Below, in pieces: positions 58,508-64,000 of a stretch of DNA of 64,000 nucleotides (position 1 is the first letter of the stretch; the number at the start of each line of letters is the position of its first letter). The stretch is from Anaerolineae bacterium (lineage in GTDB: Bacteria; Chloroflexota; Anaerolineae; Aggregatilineales; J027): positions 1 through 64,000 of the forward strand of contig JAJTXY010000010.1 of NCBI GenBank assembly GCA_021463865.1, written 5' to 3'. Under the pieces are notes generated by a model that was not told the DNA's origin, ran no database searches, and was given only the letters and a program-made list of their open reading frames with translations. The position numbers and the translations under genes were made by a program.

Positions 58508-59563
58508 TTATGTCAACAACCCCCGCGCCGCCACATCCCACACCACCTCCACCTGCCCATTCCGTACCCCGACCATCTGATTAAACAGATTGCTCACTAC
58601 GCAGCAATGGTTGGGAATAATCGTCACCCGTTCGCCGATAGTAGGTTTAGTCGCGCACGCCGAAAAATCCACATGCCCATGCTCTTCCGAAAGCTGATAA
58701 ATCTGTGCCTCCGGGTATTCCAAAATCAAGCCATGCCCCGTTAATCCTATCAAATCCGACGACAGAGTTTTACTCCCCGCGTCCAAGATACCCCGTTCGG
58801 CGGTAGGTCGGCTGATGACAGTGCTGATTATTTTCATAGCACATTGGTCAACGGTCATTGCACCTGCTTTGAGTGTGGCCCGATCCCCATAGACATACGT
58901 CCCGGCCCGATACTCCGTGACACCCGTATGCATATGGGCCTCCCAGATTTTCGGTGTACCCCCCAAGCTGACTCGCTCAACCGGAATACCCCGTTTTTCA
59001 AGCAGAGATTTAGTTTCTTGAACAAATAGCGCGGTGTTTTGATTGGCAGGATAGGTCATCAATCCACCAAATTTCAGCGAGGGCATATCGGCAATCACAC
59101 ATGCCAGATCAACCGCCTGTTGGGGATTTTGCACGCCGCAGCGTCCTGAACCCGTATCAAATTCGACCAGTACGGTTAATTCCCGGCGTGCTTGTTGTGC
59201 CGCCTGTACATATCCCCGCACCGTGTATTCTGAATCCGCTGTCACACTGATTTCCGCCGCTTGCATGAGTGCCGCCAGCCGTGCCAATTTTGGCTCACCC
59301 ATCAGGTTATAGGGGATAAAAATGTCATGGATGCCCACCTGCACCATGCTTTCCGCCTCACCTAATTTTTGACAGGTAATCCCCGCCGCGCCTGCCTGCA
59401 ATTGCATCAGTGCAATCTGTGGGATTTTATGGGTTTTGATGTGAGGGCGATTCAAGATTTGGTGACCATCCAAATACTGCTGCAAACGGGCAATATTGGC
59501 TTCAAGGCGATCTAAATCAATAACAGCAACCGGGGTATCAAGTTCGGAAATGTGCATAGGCAT
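58508..59563 (-). CDS. D-threonine aldolase-like PLP enzyme (alanine-racemase fold)
   Basis: 351 residues from ATG 59563; a second ATG two codons on (59557) and a TTG at 59590 also fit, and no strong ribosome site decides. The PLP barrel starts LDTPVAVIDLDRLEANIARL with the PLP lysine in RPHIKTHKIPQ; VLVEFDTGSGRCGVQ and GAGxx-like phosphate loop VSLGGTPKIWEAH follow. The C-terminal beta domain has the PNHCCVVSN metal site (H-x-C), typical of D-threonine aldolase and D-serine dehydratase-like enzymes. Splits beta-hydroxy D-amino acids, or dehydrates D-serine; which one is unknown. Likely co-transcribed with the deaminase gene 49 bp upstream. Confidence 0.88.
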   Translation of the reverse strand: MPMHISELDTPVAVIDLDRLEANIARLQQYLDGHQILNRPHIKTHKIPQIALMQLQAGAAGITCQKLGEAESMVQVGIHDIFIPYNLMGEPKLARLAALMQAAEISVTADSEYTVRGYVQAAQQARRELTVLVEFDTGSGRCGVQNPQQAVDLACVIADMPSLKFGGLMTYPANQNTALFVQETKSLLEKRGIPVERVSLGGTPKIWEAHMHTGVTEYRAGTYVYGDRATLKAGAMTVDQCAMKIISTVISRPTAERGILDAGSKTLSSDLIGLTGHGLILEYPEAQIYQLSEEHGHVDFSACATKPTIGERVTIIPNHCCVVSNLFNQMVGVRNGQVEVVWDVAARGLLT

Positions 59564-59612
59564 TGGTTGAAAAATAGACCCCTTCCCCAAAATGAAGAAG
59601 GGGCATCATCCA

Positions 59613-61604
59613 CTAATTGGGAACGGCGACAGGCCCACCCGCCAGTTCTACATAATCCATCGCCACTCGTTCGTCGGCAGCGACCTGCAAAATCTCGCTC
59701 AACATTTCGGCGATCAGCGAGGCTTTATATTCGGCATCCCGCATTGACCATGTGCGTGATTTGATTTCGAGATAGGTGTGATCGGCTTTGGGCTTTAGGA
59801 AGTTGTCGAGATTGACATAGAATTGAACGCCTTTATACAAAATACTCCAGCGGCGGCGTTCTTTGGTAATCTCACGCTCCTCGGCCCCCCTGAAATATTC
59901 GTGATAGAAACGCAGCGGGCGATCTGCCGGGGCGTAAAATTGGGAATGGGAGAGCAAGACGGCCCGATCAAATTCGCGTTCTTTGGTCGGCGACGTGTAG
60001 GTCAGGCGTGTGCGTACTCCGGTCACTTCATTGGCTTCATCCAATGTGTCATCTTCACGATAGCGTACCCGTGACCCATCGTTAAACAGGAAATACGTGT
60101 CATATTGACGATAACGGGTTTCCTTGACGATTTGAACATCAGGGTGTTCCAGCAAACGCTGCAACATTTCGGGATGATCAAAGCGCGTCTTCAGTTGAAT
60201 CTCAAAACTCTCTTGGCGCTGGAAACTGGCAATCGAGAGTAGCTTGGACATAATGTTGCCAGAGTATTCGCGGATATATTTGTCAATCTGCACCGCAATG
60301 ACTTGGGCCTGCTCCAAAATGGGTTGCAGATCAATCGTCAACAGTTGGCGATCTCGCATCAGCCACACCCCATTACACATGACATGCGCCACATCGGTGC
60401 TCTTAGTCGAATACACCAACTGACCATAGATGCCGTCAGGGTCATGGGTAAAAAATGGCGTATTATGTAGGGTCTTTTGATTAACCATGATAATATCAGC
60501 CCGCTTGCCAACCTCAAGGCTGCCTGTAATATCCCCAACATGACAGGCCTGTGCGCCAAGCCGGGTCGCCATCAATAAGGCTTCTTTGGCAGGCAGAGTT
60601 GTGGGGTCATTGGTAGCCACCTTCGCCAACAATGCCGCCAGATGAATTTCGGTAAACATATCAAGGTCATTATTGCTGGCTGTCCCGTCTGTGCCAATAC
60701 CCACATTCACCCCTTGATCCAACATCGTTTTGACTGGGGCGATACCGCTGGCGAGTTTCAAATTGCTGGTTGGGTTGTGTGACACCCCGGCATTGTGATT
60801 ACGAAGCGTCCGAATCTCACCTGAGTCAATATGGACACAGTGGGCACATAAGCACTTATGATCGAGGATGCCCATTTTCTTGATACGCGGCACAACGGGC
60901 ATCCCAAATTCGTTGCGACTGTCTTCAACCTCCTGTTTTGTTTCCGCCACATGGATAATCACTGGGACATCATATTTATGAGCAAGGTCGGCGCAGAGTT
61001 GCAGCAGTTCGTCAGTGCTGGTATAGGGAGCATGGGGCGCAACCGATGGGACTACTAAGGAATGGCCCTTCCACTGTTGTATAAACTTTTCGGTATAGGC
61101 AAGGCTGTCTTCATAACTTTCCGCATCAGGCGATGGGAATTTTAGGATGGTTTGACCACATAGCCCCCGTACCCCAACTTCGGCGGCGGCGCGGGCCACT
61201 TCCGATTCAAAATAGTACATATCCGCAAAACAGGTCGTGCCGCTGAGAATTAATTCCGCCAGTGCCAGTTTCGCGCCGAGATAGACAAATTCTTCATTGA
61301 CATAGATTTTCTCAGCGGGCATGATGTACCCCATCAGCCATACATCCAAGCGCAAATCGTCTGCCAAGCCGCGCATCAAGGTCATCGAAAGATGAGTATG
61401 GGCATTCACCAAACCGGGCATAATCACCTGCCCGCTGCAATCCACCACCTCTGGTGCTTCAAAATTTGCCACAATCTCCGCTGTCGGCCCAACCGCAACA
61501 ATTTCCGCACCTTTGATCGCTACGGCCCCATCAGAATAGGTGTCCATCCCATCATTCATGGTCAGGACATAGCCCTTGATGAGCAACCGATCTACCTTTT
61601 GCAT
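59613..61604 (-). CDS. amidohydrolase (SAH/MTA deaminase-like) fused to CYTH-like domain
   Basis: 663 residues; AAAGGAGC precedes the ATG. Residues 1-440 form a metal-dependent amidohydrolase of the adenosine/SAH/MTA deaminase (MtaD, TrzN-like) group: NAHTHLSMTLMRGLADDL (His 69, His 71), IIHVAETKQEV (His 218, Glu 221), SHNPTSNLKLASG and GTDGTASNNDLDMF (Asp 306). Residues about 455-640 look like a CYTH triphosphate-tunnel domain: FEIQLKTRF (E468, K472; the middle Glu of E-x-E-x-K is Gln), QYDTYF, RVRYRE, YLEIKSRT. Deamination of purine nucleosides joined to a triphosphate-binding module is unusual. Its promoter is at 61682-61709. Confidence 0.87.
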   Translation of the reverse strand: MQKVDRLLIKGYVLTMNDGMDTYSDGAVAIKGAEIVAVGPTAEIVANFEAPEVVDCSGQVIMPGLVNAHTHLSMTLMRGLADDLRLDVWLMGYIMPAEKIYVNEEFVYLGAKLALAELILSGTTCFADMYYFESEVARAAAEVGVRGLCGQTILKFPSPDAESYEDSLAYTEKFIQQWKGHSLVVPSVAPHAPYTSTDELLQLCADLAHKYDVPVIIHVAETKQEVEDSRNEFGMPVVPRIKKMGILDHKCLCAHCVHIDSGEIRTLRNHNAGVSHNPTSNLKLASGIAPVKTMLDQGVNVGIGTDGTASNNDLDMFTEIHLAALLAKVATNDPTTLPAKEALLMATRLGAQACHVGDITGSLEVGKRADIIMVNQKTLHNTPFFTHDPDGIYGQLVYSTKSTDVAHVMCNGVWLMRDRQLLTIDLQPILEQAQVIAVQIDKYIREYSGNIMSKLLSIASFQRQESFEIQLKTRFDHPEMLQRLLEHPDVQIVKETRYRQYDTYFLFNDGSRVRYREDDTLDEANEVTGVRTRLTYTSPTKEREFDRAVLLSHSQFYAPADRPLRFYHEYFRGAEEREITKERRRWSILYKGVQFYVNLDNFLKPKADHTYLEIKSRTWSMRDAEYKASLIAEMLSEILQVAADERVAMDYVELAGGPVAVPN

Positions 61605-61681
61605 CTAGTTCGCTCCTTTGAGTCTTTAAATTCTTCTTAACAAGCCTATTAAAGAATATTTTGGGGCTGAAATTTTGCGGA

Positions 61682-61709
61682 ATTATAGCGCAAATTCAAG
61701 GAATGCCAA
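61682..61709 (-). promoter_or_regulatory. sigma70-type promoter of the deaminase-CYTH operon
   Basis: On the minus strand TTGGCA (61709-61704), a 16-nt spacer and a perfect TATAAT (61687-61682), about 78 bp before the gene and just after the stop of the CHAT gene. Confidence 0.75.
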
Positions 61710-61713
61710 TCGT

Positions 61714-63813
61714 TTAGGGCGCGGAAAGGCTGATTTGCGTGATTTCCATCGTGGGAGCGGTGGTTTCGATGACCGCTGCCAAGATGTTCTCGCGGTCAAA
61801 TGGGCCAAGTAGCATTGAAGCTGTACCTTCGCTGGTTGCTACGCGATCAATCTCAGCATTGCGTTCGCGGTCTGCGAAAATCGCTAGTTCATACTCCGCC
61901 TGCGCTTCCTCAAACAAAACTTCCAAACCACGTGTCCCCTCTTGTGTCAGGTCAATTTGGGGCAAAAGCGTGATCACAATCGGCACATTGGCACAGGCAG
62001 ATGGATTATCCGGCAAGCCTGTTCCCAATCGCACAACCCCATCACTGCCAACCTTAAACCACACCACTGCTCCGGTACAATTTTCAGCCGGCAGGGTTGT
62101 CAACACAAACCCCCATAGCGCAAAGGTATCCTCCGCCACCACCCGCGATTCCGTGACCCGTTTGCCATCAGGTAGAGCATCCGAAAAATTCACCACCAGC
62201 GGTTGATCCCCCGTGATAATCGGCTGGGTCTGGATATTATTGCGTTCGTTGGTTTCAACCAGTGTGTTATCAGGGTCAAGCAGCACCCGAGCAATAAACG
62301 TCCCGAACCAGTTGAAGCGGTAGGAAAACTCATCTTCAAAAGTCGCCCCCGGCTGAATGGGTGGAATTTCACGGTTGATTGAGGGCAAACGTGGATCACG
62401 GTCATTACCCAAAAATTCAAAGGTGGCAGGAACAGATACTTCCGTGCCCGCGTTTTCTACTAGCAGCCGTACACTGGTAAATTGACCGGGCACAGGTCGG
62501 CTTGTACCGATTTCAAACGTCCGTATCTGTAAATCGGTATTGGGGACACGAGTTGACCCACCGCCATTCTTCTGTTCATCGTCTTGGGCCAGCAGCAAAA
62601 ATCCCCCTACCCCGACAGCAACCAATATCACGACGGCCAGCAGCAACGCCAAATCACGCAGGTCAAACCGGCGGGTTTCTTCAATCCGAAGCGGGCCGGA
62701 TTGCAGCATGAACAAATAGCCATCTTCGGCGCGAAGATACAACACAGGCGTTGCCCACTCAATATTCCCGACCGTGCTGCTTACCGCTCGACGCGCTTCC
62801 GAAACAGCCGCATCCATTGGCAGACCATCCGCCACCGCCCGATAAAATTCCTCACTAAACACGCTGGCAGCATCATTACTGATTTCAAATTGATTGGCAA
62901 CAACTGCCGGAATCCCCCGCGTAATCAGACTACTAGCAATCCCTTCCGCTGCATTTTGCTGATTTTGCCGCGCCCCATGACACGAATTGAGTACCACTAA
63001 GCGGATCGTGTTTTCTTCGCTGAGTTCACGTGCCAACGCTTCGGCCCGCACCGGAAAATGACTGTTTTCACCCAAAGGGTCAACCAGCGCCAGTGTACCA
63101 ATGCCGCTTTCGGGGTCATAGCTGCTGTGGCCGATGTAATGGAAAATATGATAGTCCTTCAATCGAAGAGTACGCTGAAGGGTTCGCAGCGAGGCATCTT
63201 CCAAAAAGTCAATTTCCAATAACCCTTTGGTACGTAAATCCGCTGTGGCGTTTTCCAAGAGTGTCCGCTCTTGCTGGACATTTAATGGCGGCAAATCGCT
63301 AGGGCTGGCAATCATCACTAATAGTCGCAGCGGATAACTTAGGGAAACGCGGCGGCGCACCACAACCTGCTTAGGGAAACGCACAATCGGCGTTTGGCGC
63401 GAGAGGGCCAGATAATCCTGTGGCCCGCGCAAAAATTCAAACGGTAGGTTCGCTAATTCCCCGGCCCCATCCAAATTCAATTGGAGACGTAGGCCAATTT
63501 CCGCATCCACCAAAGCCTTCTGATAGCTGCGATTATAGGCTTCAAGAACGGCCTCGCTGAAAATCGTCTTAAATAAAATCTCGCCAAATTCACGCGCCAC
63601 TTGCTGACGTTCGGAAAGTGGAGCAGAGCGTTCGCCACTGAGGGTTGCAATGCGGAAAGCTAATTGTTCAGTGGTATAAGGAAGTTGGAAAATGTGGCTC
63701 GGCGCAGCAGTCCCCAAAGTTTCCAATGGCATCCGCACAACTTTGGCTTCATAACGACCATCGCCTAACGCTGTAATCTGGAGTTCAAAATCTAAGTGTG
63801 CAGGCCGGGTCAT
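61714..63813 (-). CDS. CHAT-domain protease with membrane helix and CARDB domain
   Basis: 699 residues from the ATG at 63813, with AAGGAA upstream; a TTG two codons earlier touches that site. Residues about 150-370 form a CHAT (caspase-like) domain with the catalytic pair His 229 (IFHYIGHSSYDP) and Cys 278 (VVLNSCHGARQ). One membrane helix (about 385-409) is followed by a CARDB-like adhesion domain (about 430-540, ending TLVETNERNNIQ) and a last beta-rich region. CHAT proteases act in bacterial cell-death and defence circuits such as separase/TPR-CHAT and gasdermin systems. Here the likely protease faces the cytoplasm and the receptor part the outside. No gasdermin or TPR gene is visible beside it. 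Confidence 0.9.
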   Translation of the reverse strand: MTRPAHLDFELQITALGDGRYEAKVVRMPLETLGTAAPSHIFQLPYTTEQLAFRIATLSGERSAPLSERQQVAREFGEILFKTIFSEAVLEAYNRSYQKALVDAEIGLRLQLNLDGAGELANLPFEFLRGPQDYLALSRQTPIVRFPKQVVVRRRVSLSYPLRLLVMIASPSDLPPLNVQQERTLLENATADLRTKGLLEIDFLEDASLRTLQRTLRLKDYHIFHYIGHSSYDPESGIGTLALVDPLGENSHFPVRAEALARELSEENTIRLVVLNSCHGARQNQQNAAEGIASSLITRGIPAVVANQFEISNDAASVFSEEFYRAVADGLPMDAAVSEARRAVSSTVGNIEWATPVLYLRAEDGYLFMLQSGPLRIEETRRFDLRDLALLLAVVILVAVGVGGFLLLAQDDEQKNGGGSTRVPNTDLQIRTFEIGTSRPVPGQFTSVRLLVENAGTEVSVPATFEFLGNDRDPRLPSINREIPPIQPGATFEDEFSYRFNWFGTFIARVLLDPDNTLVETNERNNIQTQPIITGDQPLVVNFSDALPDGKRVTESRVVAEDTFALWGFVLTTLPAENCTGAVVWFKVGSDGVVRLGTGLPDNPSACANVPIVITLLPQIDLTQEGTRGLEVLFEEAQAEYELAIFADRERNAEIDRVATSEGTASMLLGPFDRENILAAVIETTAPTMEITQISLSAP

Positions 63814-63870
63814 CCACAAAATTCCTTGTTATGCAGCAACCGAATCACCACCCAATTGTATCCGGTAACA

Positions 63871-63905
63871 AAAAACACGCCTCTTTAACGATAGCGTGTT
63901 TTTTC
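63871..63905. terminator. bidirectional intrinsic terminator
   Basis: aaaaacacgc (63871-63880) pairs perfectly with gcgtgttttt (63894-63903) around a 13-nt loop, with T-runs on both strands. It ends the gene entering from the right edge. Confidence 0.85.
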
Positions 63906-63928
63906 AAAATCCGAAAACTTTTAGGGCA

Positions 63929-64000
63929 CTATTGTGGTTTGATCCATTCGCTTAAGGTTGGGGGGTTAGAGAAAAACTCGACCGCGTTGTCTGAACCAAG
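63929..64000 (-). CDS. C-terminal end of a truncated gene
   Basis: The minus strand is open from the window edge to a TAG at 63931-63929, giving LGSDNAVEFFSNPPTLSEWI plus KPQ. The terminator lies 26 bp after the stop, which supports this frame over the two others (also open but with less natural endings). The fragment is too short to name. Confidence 0.45.
   Translation of the reverse strand, partial: LGSDNAVEFFSNPPTLSEWIKPQ

Overview
The window looks like chromosomal DNA from a Chloroflexota bacterium, most likely of the Anaerolineae or a related class. This is inferred from gene style only: a bacterial mevalonate kinase, an RpoC with a large clamp insertion, LysM and L,D-transpeptidase proteins, FMO- and CHAT-type proteins, XisH/XisI outside cyanobacteria, and LexA boxes of the GAAC-N4-GTTC type. 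No rRNA, tRNA, CRISPR array, insertion sequence or phage module was seen. Gene density is high and mixed-strand, and many genes end in clear intrinsic terminators.

Layout. 1-3.5 kb: the tail of a DUF4139-like protein and three secreted or envelope proteins (a PPC-type protein, a LysM protein, a LysM/L,D-transpeptidase). 3.7-8.7 kb: an ArsR-type regulator with a perfect 18-bp palindrome in its leader, followed by a two-subunit ABC exporter with one degenerate ATP site. 8.7-14.2 kb: a co-directional membrane set with a PrsW-like protein, an anchored protein, a trypsin-like protease, a small membrane protein and a prepilin-peptidase-like protein with an unusual soluble insert. 14.2-19.6 kb (minus): a multi-PAS/GAF histidine kinase, then cysteine desulfurase plus MnmA for tRNA thiolation. 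19.7-26.8 kb (plus): a double-hotdog thioesterase, ADP-forming acyl-CoA synthetase, a phosphotransacetylase-like P-loop/DRTGG protein, enolase and pyruvate kinase, together a lower-glycolysis and acyl-CoA energy block. 26.9-28.9 kb (minus): TlyA-type rRNA methyltransferase, a VOC protein and a GNAT protein. 29.0-30.9 kb (plus): a UbiA-type polyprenyl-phosphate phosphoribosyltransferase and mevalonate kinase.

30.9-42.6 kb (minus): information-processing genes: GyrA-like topoisomerase subunit, two paralogous small membrane proteins, RpoC without RpoB beside it, GNAT plus DsbA-like pair, and RecA. Both recA and gyrA carry a GAAC-N4-GTTC box, suggesting a shared SOS response. 42.7-48.7 kb (minus): secreted PPC/DUF2135-like protein, M23 peptidase, and a TolB-propeller membrane protein. 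48.8-58.5 kb: FAD monooxygenase plus SDR, RNase III, a membrane/EEP-phosphatase fusion, an S1-domain protein, VKOR, MoeA, an FHA/winged-helix regulator, and a XisH-XisI-unknown cassette. 58.5-64 kb (minus): a D-threonine-aldolase-like enzyme, an amidohydrolase fused to a CYTH-like domain, a CHAT-TM-CARDB protein, and the last codons of another gene.

The best candidates for something new are the nucleoside-deaminase/CYTH fusion, the XisHI cassette with its third gene, the prepilin-peptidase-like protein with a soluble insert beside two other protease-type membrane proteins, and the CHAT-TM-CARDB protein. All functions are read from sequence motifs by eye; no database search was made.
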